A DNA stretch of 51,621 nucleotides from positions 1 through 51,621 of the forward strand of contig DLGF01000004.1 in assembly GCA_002482545.1 (NCBI GenBank). The letters run 5' to 3'. The position numbers and the translations under genes are program-made. The notes under the pieces are model-generated. The model saw only the letters and a program-made list of their open reading frames with translations. It had not been told where the DNA came from and searched no databases. Below are positions 24,731-32,953 of this stretch, one piece after another. The first letter of the stretch is position 1. Each line of letters begins with the position of its first letter. Source of the DNA: Sporomusaceae bacterium UBA7701. Lineage in GTDB: Bacteria; Bacillota; Negativicutes; Sporomusales; UBA7701.

Positions 24731-25112
24731 ACAACTTAATTGCTATGTACTGCCCCGCCTTCACTGGCGCCTGAACCACACTGGTGTTCGGCAACAGGCC
24801 GGCATCCTTTAGAAACTTCTTGGCCCCGACATAAGCGCCCTTGTTAGTATGTCTGATAGCAAAAGCATTTAGTTCCTTGGCGTCAGTAGGTAAAATTCCA
24901 ATCGATTTGTTTTCCTTGTCATAAGCCAGCATACAGTAAGGTTTACTCTCTAGTATTCTATGGTATACCGAAGGATATGATTGTATCATTCCAATAATCT
25001 TATGATTATATTCAGCAATAAGAACAATCTTATAAAAATTATATCTGTTTTCATCTTCAAGTCCATGGGTTAAAAGCTGTGTAACTGTCATTCCTGGAAT
25101 AATACATTCCAA
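24729..25112 (-). CDS. Chimeric short protein: GNAT fragment joined to an unrelated tail
   Basis: 127 residues. The first about 50 (EDENRYNFYKIVLIAEYNHK, IIGMIQSYPS) look like the central strands of a GNAT acetyltransferase. From about residue 54 the sequence changes to an unrelated module (KPYCMLAYDKENKSIGILPT, FAIRHTNKGAYVGAKKFLKD) typical of small uncharacterised proteins. The acetyl-CoA loop is missing. An internal deletion joining two genes in frame explains this best. No good ribosome site is seen, so it may not be expressed. Confidence 0.45.
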   Translation of the reverse strand: MECIIPGMTVTQLLTHGLEDENRYNFYKIVLIAEYNHKIIGMIQSYPSVYHRILESKPYCMLAYDKENKSIGILPTDAKELNAFAIRHTNKGAYVGAKKFLKDAGLLPNTSVVQAPVKAGQYIAIKL

Positions 25113-25143
25113 ATCTATTGTATTGGAATATAAGGAAAAAATC

Positions 25144-25159
25144 GGTAGCCTCGGCTACC
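25144..25159 (-). terminator. Hairpin terminator after the diiron/MBL gene
   Basis: GGTAGCC-TC-GGCTACC; on the minus strand followed by GATTTTTTCC. Confidence 0.65.
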
Positions 25160-25221
25160 AAGGATCAAGGTGTATGCTTTTCCCGCGAGCTACAATGTCT
25201 AATGTATGTACCGAAATCAAC

Positions 25222-25863
25222 TTATACTGTCAAAAAAGGCCCATGACCGGTAGCCACATATTTTACAGGCAAGGCGGCTAGTGTTTGCTGCAAGGTATGG
25301 CGGGCTTCGGGCGAGGCGACCTGCTGCGGCGTGATATCTCTTATCTCCTGGTGCCAATCAGCCTCAACCGGCGTTGCCGAAGCAACCCCCATCCGCAATA
25401 AGAGATCACTGCTGAAAAATATTTTCCTCTGTGCCTCGAATGCCAGCAGCCCTTCCCACAGATGCATTTCAGCCGGATAGGAGATAAAATCCAGCTTATA
25501 TTCCGGAGTCTCCAGCCACTCTCCAGGCGCTTTCACAACAAAGTCATAATTAAACCCGAAACCGCGTAGCTGCCGTGCCGATACCTGGGAGCACACCGGC
25601 TTAGCCTGCGGGAACTGGCTGTGAATAATACCTAGTCCGCCGCATTCGTCAGCCTCAAAATGGGAGAAATAAATGTACGACAACTCTGCTTTACCCAGAA
25701 TCGCCTTGATCTTCATTACAAGTTCCTCGGCTTGCTGCACATTGCCGGTATGAATAAGAACGGGCCGGGACCCGAGTAACAGATACTGATTGAAGGTAAG
25801 ATTGATATCCTGGTTCATCGTTCTGAAAAGGTATAGGTCGTCTAATATTTTGATCTGCTCCAT
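25222..25863 (-). CDS. Flavodiiron-like metallo-beta-lactamase-fold protein (ODP type)
   Basis: 213 residues from ATG 25863 (GATGGAGGTCATT upstream; the frame extends 40 codons further without support). The MBL motif HFEADECGG matches the HxExD di-iron site of oxygen-binding flavodiiron-type proteins. Later ligand segments are YPAEMHLWEG, FFSSDLL and ATGHGPF. It lacks the flavodoxin domain of full rubredoxin:oxygen oxidoreductases. Such stand-alone domains are proposed oxygen or NO sensors or reductases in anaerobes; the function here is inferred. Confidence 0.75.
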   Translation of the reverse strand: MEQIKILDDLYLFRTMNQDINLTFNQYLLLGSRPVLIHTGNVQQAEELVMKIKAILGKAELSYIYFSHFEADECGGLGIIHSQFPQAKPVCSQVSARQLRGFGFNYDFVVKAPGEWLETPEYKLDFISYPAEMHLWEGLLAFEAQRKIFFSSDLLLRMGVASATPVEADWHQEIRDITPQQVASPEARHTLQQTLAALPVKYVATGHGPFLTV

Positions 25864-26382
25864 AATGACCTCCATCTTTTTAGTACAGTACCTCAATGGC
25901 AGTTTTTCCCCATCGAACTCAATTATATACAATAACGAACCTGAAATAAACTCTTTGTGGTAACCACTCAATGTACATACCACGAAGACACCGAACTAAA
26001 ATTGGCAATTCCCTTCCTTGACAAAAATGAAAAACTATAAATTTGCTTTTTCCGGTAAGGAAAATAAATTAATGGGCTAATAAAAAGAAAGAGCCTATGA
26101 ACCTTTATAAATCAAGAATTTATAAGCTCTTTCCGTTTTCATCCTTTTAAACAAAATTCACTAGTGCTTAATGAGTAAAACCCCACATCAAAAATCTGAT
26201 GTTTTCTTCCCTTGTCTTCGGAAACATATTCCACACTTCTCCACAGCTCGTGAACCTAGGTTTCATCTGGCTTCAAGGGCTGTGTTTTCTTTTCAGCAGA
26301 ACTGTGCAGCCCATGTGCATCTTGCAAAATTGCCGACAAGTAGTAGTCATGATCCTTTATTGGGCTTCTCCTTATAGACTCT
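25864..26382. other. Gene-free stretch with a hairpin and repeat copy C
   Basis: GAAAGAGC at about 26089 and GCTCTTTC at about 26134 could form a long stem. Repeat copy C follows at 26198-26325. No gene is supported on either strand. Confidence 0.5.
26198..26325 (+). repeat. Dispersed repeat, copy C
   Basis: The core GATGTTTTCTTCCCTTG to TCCACAG (26198-26246) is followed by an imperfect hairpin (CAGCTCGTGAACC ... GGCTTCAAGGGCTG) and the distal block TTTTCAGCAGAACT ... ATGTGCAT. It has the same layout as copy D, with more mismatches. It lies just past the stop of the VOC gene. Confidence 0.7.
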
Positions 26383-26814
26383 TTACAACACAAGCATATC
26401 GTTCTCGTCGAACGACCAGTGTGGGTTATAGGCAACCTCCCAATAATAGCCATTCGGGTCGGTGAAATATCCGCTGTAACCGCCCCAGAAAACCTGCTGC
26501 GGTTCTTTGGCGATCAGTGCTCCGGCTTTTTTCGCAAGATCCATGACTTCATGTACTTCGGCTTCGCTTTTCACATTGTAGGCCAATGTGATTCCGGCAA
26601 ATCCTGCGGCAATATGGGGCGGGGTTTTCTCGTTAATATCCTCTGCGAGCAGGGCCAGCGGATACAGTTCAAATTTGGTGCCGGTGGTATTAAAGAAAAT
26701 TACCTTCGGGTTGTCTTCTTTCTCATCGGTGGCAAAGCCAAGCCCATCGCGGTAAAAACGGATGGACTGCGCCATATCCTTTACACCCAAACAAATAATG
26801 CTGATTCTGTTCAT
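26383..26814 (-). CDS. VOC-superfamily (glyoxalase/bleomycin-resistance) protein
   Basis: 143 residues from ATG 26814 (AAGGAG upstream). Paired beta-alpha-beta-beta-beta modules: ISIICLGVKDMAQSIRFYRD and FAGITLAYNVKSEAEVHEVM, ending YSGYFTDPNGYYWEVAYNPH. The family binds a divalent metal and acts in glyoxal detoxification, dioxygenation or antibiotic sequestration; this variant is closest to uncharacterised glyoxalase-like proteins. It is a single gene lying between repeat copies C and D, the same arrangement as the Nudix gene. Confidence 0.85.
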   Translation of the reverse strand: MNRISIICLGVKDMAQSIRFYRDGLGFATDEKEDNPKVIFFNTTGTKFELYPLALLAEDINEKTPPHIAAGFAGITLAYNVKSEAEVHEVMDLAKKAGALIAKEPQQVFWGGYSGYFTDPNGYYWEVAYNPHWSFDENDMLVL

Positions 26815-26985
26815 GATAAATTCTCCTTTTACCACAGAACTTCATAGCGCCTTTACCGTACTCTTCCGCGGTAGATAAGTAGCCTTGATATCCGTTAAAT
26901 GTTCTCCCCCAAAAGATAAAATTATTAACCGCCTTATTTAATACATTTTCTCCAACAATTTCTGCTACCCTCCATCCAAATTCTC

Positions 26986-27140
26986 TGATGTTTTCTTCAT
27001 TTGTCTGAGGGAACATAAACCATATTTTCCCACAGTCCTTGAAGCCTTGTTACACAAGGCTTCAAGGACTGTATATTCTTTTTGCAGCCAAACTACACAC
27101 GCTACATGCATGGAGGGGTGTTAAAAGGTTAAAAGAAAAC
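26986..27140 (+). repeat. Dispersed repeat, copy D (most complete)
   Basis: Core (26986-27036), perfect hairpin (27033-27071), distal block GCAGCCAAACTACACACGC with ACATGCAT (27084-27111) and closing GTTAAAAGAAAAC (to 27140). It serves as the reference for the family. Confidence 0.75.
27033..27071. repeat. Perfect 18-bp hairpin inside repeat copy D
   Basis: CAGTCCTTGAAGCCTTGT and its exact complement flank a 3-base loop (TAC). The same module is degenerate in copy C and absent in copy B. Confidence 0.85.
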
Positions 27141-27376
27141 ACTTGAATTTCTATTCACCTGTGTTGGATAGACTGTTTGTGATCTGATAAATCCTAAGTT
27201 GGTGACCTTTAGCTATTGAGCTACTCCAAACAAATATCCCGGCTAATTTCAATACTTGTTCACTCGTCACTTAATGCTATTGGTTTTAATAACTCTAAGC
27301 ATTCCTGAGCACAACTTACTACCTGATCATTCTGACTTAATTGCAACTATTCGCGGCATTAGCAATCCGCATCTGG

Positions 27377-28747
27377 CTACTTTCGTTCTATCAACGCGAC
27401 ACACTCCACGTGAGCGGTGTGCGGGAACATGTCCACCGGCTGGATTTCCCGGACGGCGTAGCCGCGGTCGGCCAGGAAGGCCAGATCCCGGGCCAGGGAA
27501 GCCGGGTTGCAGGAGACATAGACAATGCGCTCGGGATTCATCCGGACAAAGGTGTCCAGCACCGCGGGGGCGCAGCCGGCCCGGGGCGGGTCGACCACCA
27601 CGGCGTGGGGGCGGACGCCTTGGGTGTAAAGCCGCGGCATGACTTCAACGGCGTCGCCGACCAGGAACTCGGTGTTGGCGATGCCGTTGGCGGCGGCGTT
27701 GCGCCGGGCGTCGCGGATGGCGGACTCCACCACCTCGATGCCGTATACCTTGGCGGCTCTTTCCGCCAGGAAAAGCGTGATGGTCCCGGTGCCGCAGTAG
27801 GCGTCGATGACCGTCTCCTCGCCTGTAAGGCCGGCGTATTCCACCGCTTTGCCGTACAGCACCGCCGCCTGGGCGGTGTTGACCTGGAAAAAGGATAAGG
27901 CCGAAATCTCGAAGCTGAATTTTCCCAGACGGTCGGTGATGGTGTCCCGGCCCCAGAGGGTGACGGTGCGGTCGCCGAGGATGATGTTGGTCCTTTGCGG
28001 ATTGATATTGTGCACGATGCTGACCAGCCCCGGGACTTTCTCCCGCAGGGCGGCGACGACCCGGTCCCGCTTCGGCAGAGTTGGCGTAGCAGTCACCAGC
28101 ACCGCCATCGCCTCGCCGGTGGCGGTGCCGACGCGGCCCAGCACGTGGCGGATGACGCCCCGCCCGGTCGCCTCGTCGTAAGGCTCCAGGCCAAGGTCCT
28201 GGATCATCCGTCGGACTTGCCGGGCGATATCGTTGTTGGCGGCCTGCTGGATCAGGCAGTCGTCGGTATCCACGATGCGGTGGGTACCGGGCGCGAAGCA
28301 GCCGACGGCGATTTTGCCGTCGGCCATGCCTACCGGAAACTGCATTTTGTTGCGGTAATGCCAGGGATGAGCCGCGCCGAGGGTCGGGTGGACGACCACC
28401 CCGGAAAGCTTGCCGATCCGATGCACCGCGTCCACGACCTGCTGCCGCTTGACCGCCAGCTGGACCTCGTAGCTCAGGTGCTGCAGCTGACAGCCGCCGC
28501 ACCGGTCATAGACGCCGCAGCGGGGCTCTGCCCGGTCCGCCGACGGCGCCAGCACCTTTTCCAGCCTGGCCTTGGCGTAGTTCTTCTTGACTTCGTGCAC
28601 CGTCGCCCGGACCATCTCGCCCGGCAGGGCCGACGGAACGAACACCGTGAAGTCCCGGTACCGGCCGACGCCTTCGCCGCTGTGGCCCAGGCCGGCGATT
28701 TCGATGATATAGCTTTCGCCCTTTGTAACAGGTTGTTTCGGGCTCAT
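27377..28747 (-). CDS. rlmD: 23S rRNA (uracil-C5)-methyltransferase, RlmD/RumA family
   Basis: 456 residues. An N-terminal TRAM domain (about 5-65), an iron-sulfur Cys set (CGVYDRCGGCQLQH), an AdoMet domain with VIDAYCGTGTITLFLA, then VVDPPRAGCAP and the nucleophile Cys in YVSCNPASLARDL. It methylates a uracil C5 in 23S rRNA with AdoMet; which position (m5U1939 or m5U747) is not certain in this lineage. It lies 55 bases after the Lon-like gene and is probably the last gene of that run. Confidence 0.92.
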   Translation of the reverse strand: MSPKQPVTKGESYIIEIAGLGHSGEGVGRYRDFTVFVPSALPGEMVRATVHEVKKNYAKARLEKVLAPSADRAEPRCGVYDRCGGCQLQHLSYEVQLAVKRQQVVDAVHRIGKLSGVVVHPTLGAAHPWHYRNKMQFPVGMADGKIAVGCFAPGTHRIVDTDDCLIQQAANNDIARQVRRMIQDLGLEPYDEATGRGVIRHVLGRVGTATGEAMAVLVTATPTLPKRDRVVAALREKVPGLVSIVHNINPQRTNIILGDRTVTLWGRDTITDRLGKFSFEISALSFFQVNTAQAAVLYGKAVEYAGLTGEETVIDAYCGTGTITLFLAERAAKVYGIEVVESAIRDARRNAAANGIANTEFLVGDAVEVMPRLYTQGVRPHAVVVDPPRAGCAPAVLDTFVRMNPERIVYVSCNPASLARDLAFLADRGYAVREIQPVDMFPHTAHVECVALIERK

Positions 28748-28802
28748 ACCCTGCCCCTTCCCATGTCATGAATCATGTGGCGTTTCAGCCGGCCGGAGCG
28801 GG

Positions 28803-31232
28803 CTAGTCCTTATGCCCGCCGGCATGTTCCTCGGCCGACTTGCCCAGTTCAATCAGCTTCTCGATGTAGGCTTGGAGTTTCCGGCTGACCCGGCCGTGCA
28901 CGGTATCCTCGCGATAGACGCCGTCCGCTGCGGCCTCTCCCGCCGGCACGCCGGTCAGGATTTCGATACCCTCGTCGATGGTCCGCACCGGATAAATATG
29001 AAACTTGCCGGCCTGCACCGCCGCCACCACTTCCTCGTTCAAGGTAAGGTTTACGACGTTCTGGTGGGGAATCATGACCCCCTGGTGCCCGGTAAGACCT
29101 TTTAGCTTGCAAACGGCGAAAAAGCCTTCGATCTTTTCCGTCGCCCCGCCGATCGGCTGGATTTCTCCCTTTTGGTTGACCGATCCGGTCACGGCGATGT
29201 GCTGTCTGACGGGCAGCTCCGCCAGACTGGACAAGATTGCGTACAATTCGGTGCTGGACGCGCTGTCGCCGTCCACCCCGTCATACAGTTGCTCGAAGGT
29301 CAGGCTGGCGGACAGGGCGAGCGGATGCCGCTGGGCATATTTCTGCCCCAGGTAGCCGCTGAGAATCATGACCCCCTTGCTGTGGCTGGTCCCGCTCATC
29401 TTGGTCTCGCGCTCGATGTTGACGACGCCGCTTTTGCCCAAAAAGGTATTGGCCGTAATCCGCGACGGTTTGCCGAACATGTACTCGCCCACCGACAGCA
29501 CGGCCAGCCCGTTCACCTGGCCGACCTTCGCGCCGTCGGTGTCCATGAGCAGTTGGCCTTCGGCGAACATCTCCTGAAGTTTTTCTTCGTATTTGTTGTA
29601 GCGGTACCGTTTTTCCGCCAGCGCCTTGTTGACGTGCCCGGCCGTGACCAGCCGGCTTCCGTCCATCGCGGCCCAGGAATCGGCCTCGCACAAAACCTCC
29701 ACCACCTCGTTGAAGCGGGTGGTCAGTTTGTTCTGGCTGCCCGACAGGCGGGTGGCGTATTCGACCACCCGGCCCACCGCCGCCCGGTCGAAATGCTTGA
29801 GGTTTTCCTTCTGAACGGTGGAGGAGACGAACCGGGCCAGTTTTTCAATATTGTCCGGGTTATTCTCCATGACCATGTCAAAATCGGCGTAGATTTTGAA
29901 AAGCTTCCGGAAGTCTTCGTCATAGCTGAACATCAGGTGGTAAAGCTGGGGGTTGCCGATCAAGATGACCTTGACGCTGACCGGAATGGGCTGTGGCTTC
30001 AGCGAGGCCATGGCCAGCATGCCGTACTGCTCGGTTAAATTCTCGATATGGAGCTTCCGGGTTTTCAGGATGCGTTTCAGCGCCTCCCAGGAGCCCATAT
30101 TGGTCAGCACATCCCGGACATTGAGGATCAGGTAGCCGCCGTTGGCCCGGTGCAGGGCCCCGGCCTTGACCATCGTGTAGTCGGTGTTTACGACCCCCAT
30201 CCGGGCTTCGTATTCCACCCGGCCCACCAGGTTGTAATAGGTCGGGTTGACCTCCACAATGACCGGTGCCCCGTCCAGTTCGCGGTTGTCGACCAGCAGA
30301 TTGACCTCATACTTTTCCTTGGCCGCTTCCTGCATGCTCTTTTTGAACATCAGGAAGGGATTGCTCTCGTCCTCGCCCGCCGACGGTTTAAAGTCGTTAA
30401 TGTTCTTGACCACGTCTTTCTTTACGGCTTCGAGATAAGCCACCACCTTATCGTGGGCCTCATACTTGCCGATCAGTTCGTCAATCAGATGGCCGGCGGC
30501 GAAAAGCCCGACCTTCGCGTCGAGCCCTTTGAGCTCTTCCCGGGCTTCCCGCTCCAGTTGCTGAACCTGGCGCATGACCTCCATCGCCTTCTCGTGCACA
30601 GCCAGCATCCGTTTCTCGATCTCTTCCCGCTGTTCCCGGTCGAGCTTCTGGTACTCCTCGGGAGTAATGGGCTTTCCTTCCTGGATCGGCAGACCGGCGA
30701 AACCGGTGGTTGTCCACTGGGGCATGATGCCGATCTGCTCGGCCCGCTGACCGAAGCCCTCCATCAGGACGCCGCGGCTGTCCTGGAACTTTTTGACCAC
30801 TGCGGCCTTGGCCTGCTCGTAGTCGTCGCTGCTGAAAACTTTGGGAATGTTGCTTTTCAGCGCTTCCACCAGTTCGCGCATATCCTGCCGGAACACGTCG
30901 CCCTGCCCGGCCGGCAGCGAAAGAGCCAGCGGCTGACTCGGATTCTCGAAATTATTGACATAGCACCAGTCGGGGGGCACCTCCTCGTCCAAGGCGACCT
31001 TCCGCACCGCGGCTTTAGCATACGTCATCTTGCCGGTTCCCACCAAGCCGGAAATATAGATGTTGTAACCGGTATTTTTGGTGGTTAAGCCGAATTCGAT
31101 CGCTTTGACAGCCCGTTCCTGGCCCACCATGACTTCAAGCGGCGACAGCGACTCTGTCGTGTCGAAGGACAGAGCCTCTTCAGGACAGGTAAACCGCAGC
31201 TTTTCGGCTGAAAGCTCCTGCCATTTCGTCAT
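28803..31232 (-). CDS. Lon-family ATP-dependent protease (AAA_32/LonB-like)
   Basis: 809 residues. An N-terminal AAA module has Walker A GLVGTGKMTYAK, with a long helical insert (about 150-300, QREEIEKRMLAVHEKAMEVM). The C-terminal Lon protease domain has catalytic Ser in DGVDGDSASSTEL and Lys in GSVNQKGEIQPIGG. It belongs to the Lon-related group with the LonB-type helical insert, and lacks the LAN substrate domain of LonA. AAAGGGGATTGAGGGA precedes ATG 31232. It follows the 53-residue Cys-rich gene by 17 bases. Confidence 0.88.
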   Translation of the reverse strand: MTKWQELSAEKLRFTCPEEALSFDTTESLSPLEVMVGQERAVKAIEFGLTTKNTGYNIYISGLVGTGKMTYAKAAVRKVALDEEVPPDWCYVNNFENPSQPLALSLPAGQGDVFRQDMRELVEALKSNIPKVFSSDDYEQAKAAVVKKFQDSRGVLMEGFGQRAEQIGIMPQWTTTGFAGLPIQEGKPITPEEYQKLDREQREEIEKRMLAVHEKAMEVMRQVQQLEREAREELKGLDAKVGLFAAGHLIDELIGKYEAHDKVVAYLEAVKKDVVKNINDFKPSAGEDESNPFLMFKKSMQEAAKEKYEVNLLVDNRELDGAPVIVEVNPTYYNLVGRVEYEARMGVVNTDYTMVKAGALHRANGGYLILNVRDVLTNMGSWEALKRILKTRKLHIENLTEQYGMLAMASLKPQPIPVSVKVILIGNPQLYHLMFSYDEDFRKLFKIYADFDMVMENNPDNIEKLARFVSSTVQKENLKHFDRAAVGRVVEYATRLSGSQNKLTTRFNEVVEVLCEADSWAAMDGSRLVTAGHVNKALAEKRYRYNKYEEKLQEMFAEGQLLMDTDGAKVGQVNGLAVLSVGEYMFGKPSRITANTFLGKSGVVNIERETKMSGTSHSKGVMILSGYLGQKYAQRHPLALSASLTFEQLYDGVDGDSASSTELYAILSSLAELPVRQHIAVTGSVNQKGEIQPIGGATEKIEGFFAVCKLKGLTGHQGVMIPHQNVVNLTLNEEVVAAVQAGKFHIYPVRTIDEGIEILTGVPAGEAAADGVYREDTVHGRVSRKLQAYIEKLIELGKSAEEHAGGHKD

Positions 31233-31249
31233 TCCCTCAATCCCCTTTG

Positions 31250-31411
31250 CTATTTTTTATCTACCAGCCGCGCCATGCAGTATGTAGGCTTGTCGCTTTT
31301 ACGGTGGGCGGCGATACACAGACAGCAGCGGCTGTGGTTTTCACAAGCGGTTTTGGGACATGGACAGACCAGTTTGATCTCCATTTCACGGGGACAGACC
31401 TGCGAATTCAT
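31250..31411 (-). CDS. Cys-rich 53-residue protein
   Basis: 53 residues, begins MNSQVCPREMEIKLVCPCPK, then TACENHSRCCLCIAAHRKS and YCMARLVDKK. Eight Cys and two His are spaced like a small metal-binding knuckle; similar short CPCP...C..H..C proteins occur widely in anaerobic Bacillota. GGAGGAAACTGCT lies before ATG 31411. It sits 17 bases before the Lon-like protease start, so the two are almost certainly cotranscribed. Function unknown; a protease adaptor or metal sensor is speculative. Confidence 0.75.
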   Translation of the reverse strand: MNSQVCPREMEIKLVCPCPKTACENHSRCCLCIAAHRKSDKPTYCMARLVDKK

Positions 31412-31487
31412 AGCAGTTTCCTCCATTGTCTAGGCTAATGGAGTACATTTTCGAGATTCCAGGCCGTATCTCCTCTTCCGGCGAAAC

Positions 31488-31730
31488 CTAATCCCAGTCT
31501 ACATCCTGGCTCCCGCATTTCAGGCAAGTGTCGAAATACTCGCGGGGACGGGCCGCCGCCCTGGAGGCCTCCTTCCGGTCAGTGGTCATCTGGGTGATGG
31601 TGCCGAGCTCGCCGCCGGGCTGAAAATCAGCCATGATGCCGGTCATCGGACCGTTGGCGGTAGGAGCGGCGGGCGAAATCAGGCTTGAGCCGAATAGGCG
31701 GTTGTTGCCGCAGTTCCGGCAGACAGGCAT
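31488..31730 (-). CDS. Small two-CxxC zinc-ribbon-like protein
   Basis: 80 residues with CRNCGNN at the N-terminus and CLKCGSQDVDWD at the C-terminus, joined by a Gly/Pro-rich middle. The two CxxC pairs could make one zinc site. GGGGGATTGACCT precedes ATG 31730. It starts 25 bases after the CPBP gene stop and precedes the Cys-rich protein and Lon genes. No named family recognised. Confidence 0.7.
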   Translation of the reverse strand: MPVCRNCGNNRLFGSSLISPAAPTANGPMTGIMADFQPGGELGTITQMTTDRKEASRAAARPREYFDTCLKCGSQDVDWD

Positions 31731-31755
31731 AGGTCAATCCCCCTTTTATTCTTTG

Positions 31756-32436
31756 TTAAATCAGCCGGATGTTGAAAAACACCAGCATGACTTTGGCGGT
31801 GTTGACGAAAGAATGCGCTACAATGGGACTGACGAGGGACCCGGTCCGGTAATACAAAAGCGCCAGCCCTGCTCCGACCACCAGCATTTCCGCCAGCCAG
31901 TAGACGTTGAAGTGAAAGAGGGCGAATATCGCCGCGCTGCCGGCCACCCCGCCCCAAAGGCCGTAGCGGTCCCGCAGGGCGTTGAAGGTATAGAGCCTGT
32001 ACAGCATTTCTTCCGCCACCGGCGCAGCCACTCCGGCTAAAAGAAGCGGTACGACGAGGCCGCGCCATTCCGCAGCGTTCTCCACCTGGATGAGCAGGGG
32101 ATGCTGGGTGGGCGTCAGGAGGAAGACTGCGGTATAGAGCCGTTCACTGAACACGCTCACTCCAAGCAGTACGATTCCCGCCCCAAGCCCGGCGGCGGCG
32201 CTCGGCAGCCAGCGTCTGGCCGTCACGCCCCAGTCTGCGAGGCTGCTGCCGTGCCGCCGCACCGCAAACCAGACGAGGGCGACGACCACGATCCGGTCGG
32301 TTACTTCGACGACCGGCGGCGGAGCCTCAAAGAACAGGGGGTAAACAAACCGCACCGTCACATACCCGGCCAGGAGGCGCAGGAAATGAACCAGCAGCAC
32401 GTCGGGAATGCCCCAGGGCGTCTTTGCGCGCAACAC
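31756..32436 (-). CDS. CPBP-family intramembrane metalloprotease
   Basis: 226 residues with about six to seven membrane segments. The signature AEEMLYR, a later FALFHFNVYWL and VAHSFVNT are the CAAX-protease/bacteriocin-processing motifs carrying the Glu and His ligands. Start is GTG 32436, with GGAGG 8 bases before. Members cleave within membranes or give bacteriocin self-immunity; the substrate is unknown. First gene of the run CPBP, zinc ribbon, Cys-rich protein, Lon, RlmD. Confidence 0.85.
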   Translation of the reverse strand: MLRAKTPWGIPDVLLVHFLRLLAGYVTVRFVYPLFFEAPPPVVEVTDRIVVVALVWFAVRRHGSSLADWGVTARRWLPSAAAGLGAGIVLLGVSVFSERLYTAVFLLTPTQHPLLIQVENAAEWRGLVVPLLLAGVAAPVAEEMLYRLYTFNALRDRYGLWGGVAGSAAIFALFHFNVYWLAEMLVVGAGLALLYYRTGSLVSPIVAHSFVNTAKVMLVFFNIRLI

Positions 32437-32953
32437 CTGCTTCGCCTCCTTCTTTTAGGCGCATCACTACCATTATGCGCGCGGTCCGCCGCTTTCATGC
32501 ATTCGGGTGGAATTGGCAGCGGCCGCGAAACCCCGGGAAACTTCACCAGTCCGGCAAAAAACACCCTTCCGAAAACACAGAAAAGCAACACGGCGATTGC
32601 CGTGTTGCTCAGATTATTGAAGACAGACCCAGAGGTCCAGATGCACGTCCTGATCCCATGAGTTCTTTCAGCACTCGTTGCTTGTATGGAGACTCACGAA
32701 CCGTGTGCGGACCGCACCGAAAGAGCGTTCTGGCCGGAATGCTTATGATAAGCGGAGGTAAGCGATAGCGTCGGAGCGTTCATAAACATCTTCCGCATTT
32801 AGGCAAGAAACCGCGTACTTCGGTCGTAGCGAGCAAACGCTCTTAGAGTCAAGTGCGCAAGTTCTTCGCGCACATGCTTGGAGCCGCGGCCTACCTCTTG
32901 CGGGTGCGCCGCAGATGGGCCTTTATCGCCAGCCGAGCGCTGGGAAAAGCCGG
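32437..32953. other. Gene-free stretch between gatB and the CPBP gene
   Basis: The gatB-side part (32610-32950) has small hairpins such as GTGCGC/GCGCAC (32860-32881) and an AACCGTGTGCGG...CCGCAC element near 32700. The part next to the CPBP gene holds a terminator (32584-32609). No convincing coding frame; 32610-32950 is unexplained. Confidence 0.45.
32584..32609 (-). terminator. Terminator of the gat operon
   Basis: AGCAACACGGC and GCCGTGTTGCT with a 4-base loop; on the minus strand it is followed by TTTTCTG. It lies about 345 bases past the gatB stop. Confidence 0.65.

Larger units (their letters stand above)
26815..27376. other. Gene-free stretch with repeat copy D and coding scraps
   Basis: A minus frame at 26840-27016 (VAEIVGENVLNKAVNNFIFW) starts within the repeat and has no recognisable family. 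Nearer RlmD, a minus frame at about 27260-27350 reads QLSQNDQVVSCAQECLELLK then stops. Both look like scraps of lost genes. Confidence 0.4.

Noticed and set aside
26840..27016. Minus frame next to copy D as a small protein gene
   Set aside because: It starts inside the repeat, overlaps the VOC gene in another frame and has no ribosome site.
32690..32770. AACCGTGTGCGG...CCGCAC hairpin resembling a group II intron stem
   Set aside because: Only the short stem is similar; domain V, the maturase gene and the splice motifs are absent.
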